From the NCBI RefSeq assembly GCF_902148855.1, contig NC_043966.1, positions 50,911,880 to 50,975,879 on the forward strand: 64,000 nucleotides of DNA, in the 5' to 3' direction. The translations under genes and the position numbers were made by a program. Positions 35,671 to 45,900 of the stretch are shown here, in pieces. How positions within the stretch are numbered: position 1 is the first letter of the stretch; every line of letters begins with the position of its first letter. Source of the DNA: Sphaeramia orbicularis. Its lineage: Eukaryota > Chordata > Actinopteri > Kurtiformes > Apogonidae. Under the pieces are notes generated by a model. It made no database searches, had not been told where the DNA came from, and was given only the letters and a program-made list of their open reading frames with translations.

Positions 35671-38600
35671 ATTGTATTGTTTTTTTAATGCCTAAAGAGG
35701 AAAAAAAACACTCAAGAAAAAAATATTGACTAAGGTTCTCATAATTCATGCATGAAAGGGTTAATTCATGAAGTGAGTTCACTGACTCACATTGGTACCG
35801 ATGTTCATAGATGATCATACCATCATTACCAGTAGAATGTGGTGTCACTTTGTTCATTTTCGTTATTTTTGATTCAGTAACATTAAATCAAAATAAACAC
35901 AAGTGAAAAAATAGGCAGAGCTTACCAATACCCCCACCTCACTGCCCCTCCTACTCACTTATACTCTGCCTAGTCAGGGATTCATTTTGAATTTTAAATT
36001 GAGGACAACTGTTAACTAGATTAAACTAATTTGCTGTCCTTTCTGGGTAGTTTTGTCAAACCAAGACAAACATTATTCTGTCCATGTCTTAACGTTCAAT
36101 CTGATCGCACTTGTCGAATCATGTGAATAGTCTTTGAGAAACTGGTTGGACAAACTTTCTAAGTTCAAATTTCAGAAATTTGGAAAAAAAAAAAAAAAAA
36201 AATCATACAATTGAAATTCAGTCATCAAACAGTTCTGCACCTCTCCTAGTGGTAAAGAAACTGTGTGTTGAATTTGAAAAGAATGAGGTGAATAGTCTTT
36301 GAGTAATCGGTTGGACAAAAATCTTGGACAGACAGACTGGTATTACTCTGTACCCCTGCCCCATGGGTGGGTGGGGGTATAATGACTCCATTGTGAACTC
36401 TTGCTTAACAAAATAAACCCTAAAGACATAAGAAATATACCACAAATAATATAACTATGACAATACACAGATATAATCGTGACAATCGCCCAGCCCTTTC
36501 CTGAATGATAAGAAATTAAGCAAGTGACAAATGATTTTTGTCTAATATCTTGTACAGATGATGAGAGAGTCAGACAACAGTGTAATTCTTCTCAGTGCAT
36601 CCCACAGGTGTTCAATGGGATTCAGGTCATGTCTCTGTAGTGGACCATCCTGATGCATCTGGACAACAGACCACATGGCCCTTTCCCAATGAAACACAGT
36701 CCAATCTTTCTGCTTCTATCAAACTGATGGTTGTTTCAGAAATGGGAAACTACTTACTACATCAGTTAGGGCTAAAGAACTTGTTGAAGCTGAGACTTAT
36801 TAATCACTGCAGTAATTATCCAATGGAAGGATCTGAACTACACTGAACAAAAATATAAACACCCCATTTGACACTTTAAATGTTTATTGGCATTAGGTGT
36901 TGCACGATATATACTGACAGTCAATAGAAACTTTGAGGTAGAAATGTATGCATATTTCTACTTGTAGGGGGGTTGTAATTATTCACTGTGGATTTATTGA
37001 TGACTTAGTGCTCGGGTAGTTGAGATAATGATGAGTTGTCATGTTGTCATGGTTCATTGCACATGGGTTGGTCTCTTTGCAAAAGTGGACCAAATACACA
37101 TTGATCAATACTCAGTGGGTATCTGCACAATTTGAGGATTGGTTTTGAAGGCCTATATAAAAGCCCAAAAAAGGCCACCATTGTTAGTCCAGTGAACGGC
37201 ATCATGCCACGTCTATCACGTGAACAACGTCTTCGGGCACTGGGTATGGTGGAGGCCAGTTTGAGCTACAGTGATATAGCCAGGCGTATGGGCTGTTCCC
37301 AACCCACAATCAGAAACCTGGTTGAACGCCACAACATGACAGGCTCTGTTGACGATAGACCGCGTCCAGGCCATACCCGGTATTGACTGTTGTGACTTTG
37401 TGTTTGGCAGGTGCCATTTTCTTTTGTTAAGGTTTTTGTTTTGAAATTATTCTTGGAACTTTAGATTTTTGTTTCTATATGCCAATATCCTAAACAAATG
37501 ATTTATAAGAAAAAATTCCAGTTCAGGGTTTAAAAATAAAAATTATGTCGAAAAATATGGTCTCAAAGTTTTCATTGACTGTGAGTGTATTAAATCATAC
37601 GCAGTTTATTTTGTTGATCAGTGTGGTACAGATTACTGTCTGCTCGAACACAATAGTGGGATCTGGCATTCAGGGACATCGATGTGGACATGGTGGGGGC
37701 CAGCTGAAAGAAATAACCGCTCAATATCTTCTGTGTCCACCATTGGCTTCCCATAGAGCAACACATCATCTTTTCATTGAGCTGACAAGGTTATCAATTG
37801 TGGCCTGTGGAATGTTATTCCACTTCTCCTCTGAGAGCATCATCTCTGCATCAACATGCCAATGGCACTTTCTCCCATGATTTGCAACATCTAAGTCATG
37901 GTGACATCTGATGAAATGTGACATTTTGAGGTGGCCTTATATTGTCCCCAGTATAAGGAGTGCCTGAGTACTGTTAACGCTGTCAGAGCAGCGTCTGGAC
38001 ATGCCACACCTGTGTTGTGGGTGGAATCATTGGATCACTGAACTCGATCACAGAGATGGACACAATGTTTGTTTACATATTCAAGAAAATTAACCATGTT
38101 TTACAATCATAAAACACCATGAGCTCATTTTGGGTCACACGTCTTGTGTTATACAAACCCTGAACATGGTGTGTTTATATTTTTGCTCAGTGTATTTGCT
38201 GACTGAAATCCAGGTGGGGACTTTTTCTGGCCAGGCTGTGTATGTGCATAAAGGCAGAGGGTACAGAAACAGGCTGACCTGACTGAAGTATTCCATGTTC
38301 TTTTCTGGAGCAGCGATACACATCCCCAAGTAGTAACCTAGAAGAACATAAACAACATGAGCAGCACTGTGGCACAATGGCTCTAAAACACCTCCTGAAG
38401 ACTGAGGTTTGGTGGTTTTCTGTTCTTAAGCGCACTGTGGATGAGGTTTGGACTGTATTAATTCAGAGTGATTACAAGTGAATAAGAAAACGTGAGAGCA
38501 TTATAACATGTAATCACATGGGTGTATCAGGTCACACAGCAGAAGGTGTGTCATTGAACGAATGGCATTAACCCAAACCACAGCCAACAGCACCCGAATA

Positions 38601-38878
38601 ACTAGCTTTAGCCACTAAACACTTAGCATACTACCTGGTTCCGGGTTCAAACGTGTCACGTTGTTTTATTTACCGAGGGGGAGGGCGGAGTGGACCAGGA
38701 CGGTAATGGTGGTCCTCCTGACGTGGTACTGGATGAAGCCCATATCCTCACTGCCCAGCCACGACGAGAACAGGTTCTGGACCGTTAACCCGGCAGAACG
38801 GAACTCGTTTGGCGTAAACACGAAGCAGAGAGCGAACACCAAGTAGGCCAAAGTGAAACTCAGCTCCGGGCTGTCCAT
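29174..38878 (-). CDS. tmem129: TMEM129, ER membrane RING-type E3 ubiquitin ligase
   Basis: ER-resident E3 ligase; in human it works in ER-associated degradation with Derlin-1 and is used by cytomegalovirus US11 to degrade MHC class I. Seven coding exons, high to low coordinate: 38878-38674, 38337-38279, 34592-34335, 34244-34084, 31054-30895, 30793-30721, 29358-29174. All junctions have GT/AG ends and matching phases (1, 0, 0, 2, 0, 1), giving 366 residues against about 362 in human. The start MDSPELSFTLAYLVF matches the human N terminus. Hydrophobic segments lie at about residues 7-22, 56-78 and 94-114. The strongest block is VASSVNTEFRRIDKFATG in exon 3. The C-terminal half carries a Cys-rich atypical RING: C286, C289, C302, C313, C316, C318, C323, C326, C350, C353, C358, C363. 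It looks intact. Introns 2 and 4 hold most of the inserted repeats. Confidence 0.96.
29984..30226. repeat. Perfect 67-bp inverted repeat around telomere-like hexamers
   Basis: Arms 29984-30050 and 30160-30226 are exact reverse complements over 67 bp, starting TCAGGGTAGAGACTGCGATC. The 109-bp centre holds further copies of the ACTCCGATC and GTCTCTAC motifs, then seven head-to-tail hexamers (two GGTTAC, four GGTTAG, one GGTCAG) at about 30119-30160. The element lies in tmem129 intron 6. A clear target-site duplication was not found. It resembles a MITE whose interior acquired, or was built from, telomeric-type repeat. The proline/asparagine-rich minus-strand frame across it is an artefact of the hexamers. 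Confidence 0.85.
31640..32290 (+). repeat. Dispersed repeat copy A (contains a TTAA MITE)
   Basis: Homologous to 35890-36370: both share TAGGCAGAGCTTAC, CTAGTCAGGGATTCATTTTG, AACCAAG, CCATGTCTTAAC and CTCTCCTAGTGGTAAAGAAA. Copy A is interrupted at 31760 by the small TTAA element described separately. It lies in tmem129 intron 4. Confidence 0.75.
31760..31892. mobile_element. 125-bp piggyBac-like MITE, copy 1
   Basis: TTAA at 31760-31763 and 31889-31892 flanks CTCTTTAGGG...CACTTAAAGGG. It is homologous along its length to 45112-45230, sharing GATTTCAAAAAGCTG, CATTCAGTTATGTT and ATATTGTGACTTT. The termini are CTCTTTA and, reverse complemented, CCCTTTA. No coding capacity. The unoccupied site is preserved in the sister repeat copy at 35890-36370. 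Confidence 0.8.
32503..32530 (+). repeat. Poly(A) tract
   Basis: A run of about 27 A bases in tmem129 intron 4. It could be the tail of a retrotransposed sequence, but no body was recognised. Confidence 0.8.
33205..33810 (+). mobile_element. hAT transposase remnant, ZBED type
   Basis: The plus strand shows pieces of a BED-finger hAT transposase in shifting frames. Near 33430-33490 there is TSSFNISNLISHLKCHH-like BED sequence followed by SDEIWKEYPDKSA; then DDPRAKAFNKKITELIAFDD near 33595-33650; then AEDPGFCQLLHHWEPRYEV; then RCYFSDTCLPALYDLHV near 33735-33785. At least one stop and two frameshifts separate the blocks, and the catalytic core downstream is missing. It lies in tmem129 intron 4. 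Confidence 0.7.
35636..35667 (+). repeat. Poly(A) tract
   Basis: A run of about 35 A bases in tmem129 intron 2, possibly a retroelement tail. No recognisable body adjoins it. Confidence 0.8.
35890..36370 (+). repeat. Dispersed repeat copy B (empty-site copy)
   Basis: Same family as 31640-32290, carrying TAGGCAGAGCTTAC, CTAGTCAGGGATTCATTTTG and CTCCTAGTGGTAAAGAAA, and ending in a CCCCTGCCCCATGGGTGG segment. At CTAGATTAAACTAATTTG it shows the uninterrupted TTAA that the small MITE occupies in copy A. It lies in tmem129 intron 2. Confidence 0.75.
36841..38192 (-). mobile_element. Tc1-like element, internally deleted, split by a second Tc1-like element
   Basis: The ends are inverted repeats: left CACTGAACAAAAATATAAAC, right (reverse complement) CACTGAGCAAAAATATAAAC, flanked by TA at 36839-36840 and 38193-38194. 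Without the inner insertion it is about 674 bp, shorter than a full Tc1. The minus strand near 37870-37640 keeps a C-terminal transposase remnant (an IPQATI-like block, then GGHTxD and a long tail) in broken frames. The right end is 86 bp from tmem129 exon 2, inside intron 2. Confidence 0.8.
36912..37587 (+). mobile_element. Nested Tc1-like element with a deleted transposase gene
   Basis: Inserted at TA (36910-36911 and 37588-37589) inside the element at 36841-38192. The ends pair as imperfect inverted repeats: left TACTGACAGTCAATAGAAAC, right (reverse complement) CACTCACAGTCAATGAAAAC. A 61-codon frame, ATG at 37204 to stop at 37386, starts MPRLSREQRLRALGMVEA, which is the N-terminal helix-turn-helix of a Tc1-like transposase (IARRMGCSQPTIRNLVERHN). 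It then jumps to PGHTRY and stops, the usual C terminus. The DDE domain has been deleted, apparently in frame. Confidence 0.8.
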
Positions 38879-39329
38879 GGTTTACCACTACCGTCACCTA
38901 CCACAGCCCATTGAACGGTACACTGTCCACTCCCCAAAAACTTTCTTCGTTTGTTCCTTCACTGTCACTGTTGTTCCTCTTCTTCTTCTTCCGTGTTTAT
39001 ATTATCAGCGGCTCTCAAAACAACCTAAGTGTGCACAGCGCCACCTACTGTATGGGAGGACTTAAGGCGTGGCTCCTCTGCATCAATTGTGGAATAAAAC
39101 CTTGAAGTAAAAATCTTACGTAGCTGTTTTTGACTCTTTGCATTTCATGCTACTTACTACTTCTGCTCCATTACACCTCAGCAGCAAATTTTTTACTTTG
39201 TTTTTATCACTAAATTTGTGTGACAGTTTTAGTTCCTTGCCAGATCGCAGTTTTTCATCCCCTTCCCATCCTGTTATAATGATGCATTTCCACACTTAAG
39301 AATGAAGCCCTTCTGAACTGAATAAGCAA

Positions 39330-39790
39330 CAATGGAAAAGCACTTCAGCATTGTCCTGGAAGAGAGTTCGGTTGGAAAAATTTAACCAGATTCTTTAAAA
39401 CACCTGCTCAAAATCCATTTTTGAACAAAAACATCCCATGTTGGCGATCCTGTGGGGAAAAGAAGGCAAACCATTATCATGTATTCTGGCAATGCCCTGT
39501 ACTTCAGACCTACTGGAAGCAAATCAAAGAAAGTATGGAAAAGATATTTAAAGTACAAATTCCATTCAAATTTGAAACTGTATATTTGGGCTTGAGTTCA
39601 GATGCTCTGGGTTCATCTCACTCAATATATATTTAATGTCCTATTGTTAGCAAGTAAGAAAGCACTCACCAGCAGATGGATGTCTACTGAAGCCCCTACA
39701 CTTGAAAACTGGATAGCTGTGATCCACAAAATTTATGTGACAGAAAAACTGACATTTTCTCTACGACTTGAACAAGAGAAATTTTAAAAA
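39330..39790 (+). mobile_element. L1-type LINE, 3' end of ORF2 (5'-truncated)
   Basis: The plus strand encodes the C-terminal end of an L1-like ORF2: CWRSCGEKKANHYHVFWQCP (39442-39501), then TYWKQIKESMEKIFKVQIPF, and in another frame a block ending at 39787 (ASKKALTSRWMSTEAPTLEN, then HKIYVTEKLTFSLRLEQEKF). The CCHC-like zinc knuckle (C..C...H....C) is typical of L1 ORF2 ends. A frameshift separates the two blocks near 39620. It lies between tmem129 and slbp and is not functional. Confidence 0.75.
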
Positions 39791-41400
39791 TGTTGGGTGC
39801 CTTGGATTTCATATATAACCTTAGCAAACCTGACTTTGACTGAACATAGAAGATGGTACTAACTCTCTTCCCTCAAGGTTTTTCTTTTTAAAATTTTATT
39901 TATGTGTTTTCTTTTCTGAGCTACTCTTATGTTCACGGTTGCCTTTTGTGTTTGAATTTCCTAATACTAAATGTACATGTGCACCGTTAGGCTCTTTTTT
40001 TTTTTTCTTTACATTATAGTTAAGAATGCTGCCTTGTGTGTATACATACAAATGTATTTATGATCTGTTTTTTGATCCTATTAGGTTCTCAGTTCTCAAT
40101 AGTTTCGCAGGTCTCTGTTGGAATGTTCTTTTACTCTTCTGTCACAACTCCTGCCTCATATCGGACACTTGTAACTCTTTCACCTTGTGTGTCAAGATGC
40201 CCCACAATGCAGACTGGATTCAGATCAGGTAACATGTTGACCCACTCCATTAGAAAGACAACGGTCTGCTCAGAGTGATGCTGTCAGCCACTGTTGAACT
40301 GGAACACAGCACTTCATTCCAGTTTACATCAATAAATCTGCAGTGATTGAGCTGAGATCAGAACTTCCAATTTGGATTTACTCATTTTAGACTTTAATTT
40401 GCTTTCTCTGTTTAGATCAAGCCTTAGATTTATTCAGTTATAAATGGAAGACTGTTCTTTAAAGGATTCCTGTGTATCTTCAACATCCAACAGGACGTTC
40501 AGAGGTGTAAAGACCAGTGCATGCAAAACTGCAAACAGTCAGACTAGTATTACCTTCCCTTGTGCTTTTACATAAAAAGGGAAAAATCCATAGAGCCATT
40601 ACTGGTATGTGAAGTAAAAGCACACAAACACACTCCTCCAGTGGTCCTAGCTGACCGGATTAAAACTGATCTTTAACAGGTGGCGTATTCAGTCTGGAAT
40701 AGTGTGATCTGCATTGTTCTGAGCCACTTTGTATTGGTCCCAAGTTAGAAAAAAAGTAAGGGCTCCTACACCGCTGTATAAATTTTGGATATTTTTTCAG
40801 TGCACACATAGGATGGACAGCTTGGGGGCTGTGAGGAGATATTCACTGAATCTGATTAGAAAGAAAAAAAGTGTTACATATTCATAAATATCTAAAACCT
40901 AACCATGCCTTCATAGAGCAGAGGGAGCTGATGCAGGACTGTTTGACTTCTGTGACAACAATCTAGTGAATAAGAAATGGTGAGGTTTAATATATGCGTA
41001 TGTTAAATATCCGTAACTACAAAATGATGCTCACAAGTGCAGAAATCCAGCTGTATACTATGAAGTCCTCTGCCATAAAATAGCTTAAAAATTGTATTAC
41101 ATGTAGAAAATAAGAAATAAAACACTAGAATGTAGTCTGTTCACACTGGAATCAGAGTTAAAAGAAGGAAACTTTTTAAGCAAAAATTGTTCAGTTTCCC
41201 TCAAATATATTTATTTTGCACGTTAACCCCCCCAGGCCCATGGACTAAAATGCCTAAGTGTGAACAATGCCTTCCACCTCCCGGTACTCCAAGGTAAATA
41301 ATTCCACTGCAAAACATCTGATCCTGACTGAACTCAGCAGGAGTTCCGGTTCTAGTTCATCACATCAGTCACACAAGGATTAAAGGCTTGGTCACAGACA
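39791..41400. other. Intergenic stretch between tmem129 and slbp
   Basis: No gene is recognised. The T-rich tract near 39995 may belong to the tail region of the adjacent LINE. In human the gene divergent from TMEM129 at this position is TACC3, but no TACC-like coding sequence is visible here. Confidence 0.45.
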
Positions 41401-41417
41401 GTAAAACATTAAATTTT

Positions 41418-41423
41418 TTTATT
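41418..41423 (-). terminator. Candidate poly(A) signal of slbp
   Basis: AATAAA on the minus strand, 635 bp downstream of the slbp stop codon. It would give a 3' UTR of about 0.65 kb. No other AATAAA was noted closer on that strand. The call rests on motif and position only. Confidence 0.35.
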
Positions 41424-42057
41424 CAAAAAATCTTGCCTATTAAGGAAAAACACAATAACATTTGTTTAAAAAAAAACAACAAATGTAAAAACAACTCACA
41501 GCTCAATATAAGTGATCAATACACCTCAGCACTGAAAACTGTACATCGCTAGACAGGAAATCTTGCCAAAACAAACATTAAGAAAAGCACTACTCTCTTG
41601 AAACTCTTCAGTATCTGTTGATTCGAGTTTGATGCAATTGTTGTGATTAACTTGTGATTTACTTAACGTAAGCAAAAATTGATCTGAATGGATTCAAACA
41701 TGGATCTGTTTTGCCAAATCACAGATCAGTCCATTAAAGTTGCTAGTCAACACAAAATCAAAAACCCAAAAAACTAACAACAGGATTTTACAGCATGCAA
41801 CTGTAAAATCCTGAAATACAAAACTCCCTGAGCACCTTAGTCATACATAAAACATCCAAATGTTTCCTTTAAAAGCAGAAGTAGGAAGGTAAATAGGTTA
41901 GTGTTGAGCTAGAAGTCGCTGCAACAGAAAGCACTTGCTGCTAGAGGTGGTGCCTGAACAGATGCATTCTGGGTAACACTGTATGTGGACAGATCAAACT
42001 GAGGATGGAAGTGGGGAATGTGACGATGTATTTTCCTGGAAGATGGCAGTGTTGGGG

Positions 42058-42945
42058 CTAGGCCAAGTCTGGATCCACTGTGTTTTCCATCCTCTGTACT
42101 TTGGAGGGAGTCCCTGCACAGTCTTCATCCTAAACACAAAGAAAAAAATAACAGGTTCCTTTCACTGCTGTCAACAAACAACCAGATGTAATGAGATTAG
42201 TTGAAGTAAAGAAAAAAAAAAAACACTGCTCATTTGCCATCAGACTCTGCTGAGGTGCTGAGGCTATAAATAATAAAACTGTTTAAAAAATTTCAGCTGG
42301 GCCAAATGTTCATGCCAGTAAGATCACGACTGTTATGCCGCGTTTCCACTGCGTGGTACCGGCTCAGCCTTTTTCCGTTTCCATTACGAAAAAGGACCTG
42401 GAATCTGATACCCGGTACTAGTTTTTTGGTATCACCTCCACTGAGGTTCCAAGCGATACTAAACTGACATATAATACTGCAGACCGCTGATTGGTCAGAC
42501 GGTTTTCTCTGTGACCTGCCGTTTTACAAAAAACAGTGGCAAAAGTGGACAGTAAATATAGCGGTACATTAATCCACATGGTAACAGACCAAAACTACAC
42601 CATGGCTGGTCGAGGAGATTCAGTCTTTGGTGGCCAACGTAAAAATTCGGACGAGACAGCATGCAACGAGCAAGTTTTCAGCAACTCTCTGAGCAGACGA
42701 CACGGAAATCATGCGCCACATCGCAATGACGTCCAGGGTACTGTAATAAAGTGGGTAGTATCCTGTAATGGAAACGGTCTCCAAGAATACTGAGTAGAGC
42801 TGAGTCGAGCTAGTTCCACGTAGTGGAAACGCAGCATTAGTGGCCATGTTAGCGGGCTAACAAAGTGGTCACACAGGATGCTGATGCTTACACAGTGCAT
42901 CTTCTAGAAAATAGCCGAGATGCTCATATTTCTACATGATCAAGT

Positions 42946-42976
<31 letters not shown>

Positions 42977-45900
42977 AGACAGCACAAAGCACTGTTTAGA
43001 GTATCTTTAATACATCCCCAAGCAATGTTGCAAATGTGCTAATGCTATTGCTAGGTCTTGTGTGTATTAAGACAGGGGTAAAATGCATAGACCTAAATTC
43101 CCTTGGAGAAAATCAAGTAGACATTTCTAACTTTTATTGCTGTCAATGTCCCAGAAGATTTGGGCAATCTAGGGACATGGTTATATTATTGACATTTTGC
43201 TTTGTGAAAATAGTGGAAAGTTGCAAATGCAAGGTTACTACTCTGAAGACCTCAACAAAATAAAAAATTCAACATTTTTCCCTCCCAGGTTTCCAGACTA
43301 ATTATAAATGTTTCTCCAATTGTATATGGCATATAGTCTTAGTCACAAAAGAGTATTTTGTATTCAATTAATGTAGACAGAAAACAATCAGTTCAAATTG
43401 TAAATCCCCCAGGAGATTTAAAAAAACTTCTGCTTTTTTCCCCCCATCTTTTACTGTAAAGCAGAGAGGTTTTTGGAGTTGTAAGCCAAGTGCAGGCTCC
43501 TCCTACCATGTGCATCCAGATGAAAAGGGTGGCTTATTGGTTTGCATTTGGATAGTTAAGAATTCCGACACACCAAATTTGATGAAAAAGTTGTATTGCT
43601 ATTCCTATTTGTGCTTTTAGATGCTTCTAAATCCTCCTAAATTGTGGACTTTTGCAGTCACATGATTGCATGTATCAATAAAACTTTGTGGCCAAATTAA
43701 AAATGCGTCTTTCATGTTGTTTGTGTTTGAGCATCCAAACAATAGAGTGGAATGACTAATATACATATTGCACAGTTAGCATGAAAATGGTTAATATAGG
43801 TGCATTAATTTAATCTAATTACATTAAATATTTTTGCCACACATGCAATGATGAATGTTGTTTACAGTGTCATCAGCTCACCTGCAGTGAAAGGCCTGGT
43901 GTAGTGGGAGACTCTGACAGCGTTGGGAAGTCAAGCTCAATGTCCATCACATCATCAAGAGCCAGATCATCACTGGACGGAACGGAAAAACAAAAACCCA
44001 ATATAAACGTAGGCAGTGAAGTCAGACCTGACAAACTGATCTCAGAACTGTTGCATTAGAAACAAAATCCTGGTCTTACATGTTATCGAGGACCTTATCC
44101 TGGCCCTCATCCACCGGCGGGTCCCAGGCATGCAGTTTGACCTTCCACAGTTTAATCTGCTGGTCCCAGGAGCGACGGCTGTATTTCCTGAATTTATTGG
44201 GGGTCTTCGGGTGAACACCCGGCTGACGCATGTGTCTGGAAACACCAAAGGGAGTAGAGGATCCACACCATTATTTATGTACATTTTGTGCAAATAATGG
44301 ATTGAAACCTGTACTGACTCAGGTCTGGTGTATGTCTACAGACTCACTTAGGAACTTCTTTGATGTATCGGTCATAAGCCAGTGTGTTTTTGCCATAGTT
44401 GATCTGTTTCTGTCGCCGTAGCAACACAGCCTCGTCTGTCTCGATGTTTTCTCCCTCTTTGGAGTCACAGCTGCAGCACAAACAAATGTGAGCATTAAGC
44501 ATGAATGAACAAATATGGAGATGTCACACACAAATCCTACATACAGGGTTCTATTTTAATACCCATCATTTTAAGCAGTTTACCCTTTTATTTTGAATGG
44601 CCCAATACTGACATGCCAGGAAACTATGAAGACAAGTGGGTGATGCCATGCAACAAAAGTCCCAGGTTGACCTAGGTTGGAGTAGATATATGGTCGGCTT
44701 CTTGTCCCACAAACCACAGGAACACTCCAAGAACACAACTGATGTTAACCATCATTAATTCATTTTGATAAATGACCTTCATTTTAAAAGAAAAAGAGGA
44801 AGAATTCAAGATTTTTACATCACATGCTCATAGTATGAAAAGTGAAATGCGAGAGAAGAAACTTCTTAAATATAAATAGGTTGTGCTTTCTTTCCTCTGA
44901 AACAGCAATATCTATGAATATCTTTGGGTCATCTTGGGCTTGTAGAACCATTTTCCTATCAATTTATAGACCAAACAATGAATCAAGGACACATTTGTTA
45001 GTTCCAGCCCTAGTTTGATAAATAACATTGTTTAAGGTAAGGCACTAACATTAGCCACCTTACTGCACACTTAATACAAGGATCACTACACTCCACTTAA
45101 GGTTAAGTTAACCCTTTAGGCGTTTTCTTTTTTTTTTAATATTCAATTTTGATATCAAGATTTCAAAAAGCTGTCCATTTCATTCAGTTATGTTGCTTGT
45201 CACAATATTGTGACTTTAGCGCTTAAACAGTTAAGTAGCTGTGAACTAGGGATGTAAACAGTTACTGGACTATCAATCAATTGCTGATAAGAATTTGCCC
45301 GGTTAAATTATTAATTGTCAGTTAATTGCCCTTTCCCACGTCCTGTCCGAAGGTTCAATTCAATTCAATTTTATTTGTATAGCCCAATATCACAACAAGG
45401 TTATCTCAAAGGGCTTTACAGAGTCAGTTGGAAGGTGGACGGTTTGTCCGCGCTGCGACGCCGCAGCTGGGATAGCCGGTCATCGAACCGGATCATGGCG
45501 TTGATGAGTTAGAACTGCTTTAGGGACATGGTGGAACGAAACACAGACCAGCCCGTCTCCACTGAAATCTCGCTCCATCGTGTCCGTGATGCAAAGTCAG
45601 AAATGCCCATTTCTTCTAAACTGCCCCTCTTCAGATCCATTCATTTTATTGAATTTCTCCGTTGAATTTCTTTAGTTCTACTCCATAAATTTCATTGCCT
45701 GTAGTGTATCCAATGGTTCAATAAATCAATCATTAAGGAATATGACATGCTTTTTTCATGAAGTATATAAATAATACTTAGCTTTTATTCTTATAGACCC
45801 TATCAAAAGAGAAATTCAGGCTCTCAGGAAAATTGCCGCTTAGTAATTAATCGTTAATTGATCAATAAGGTCAACCAACTAATGATTAATGGATTAATCG

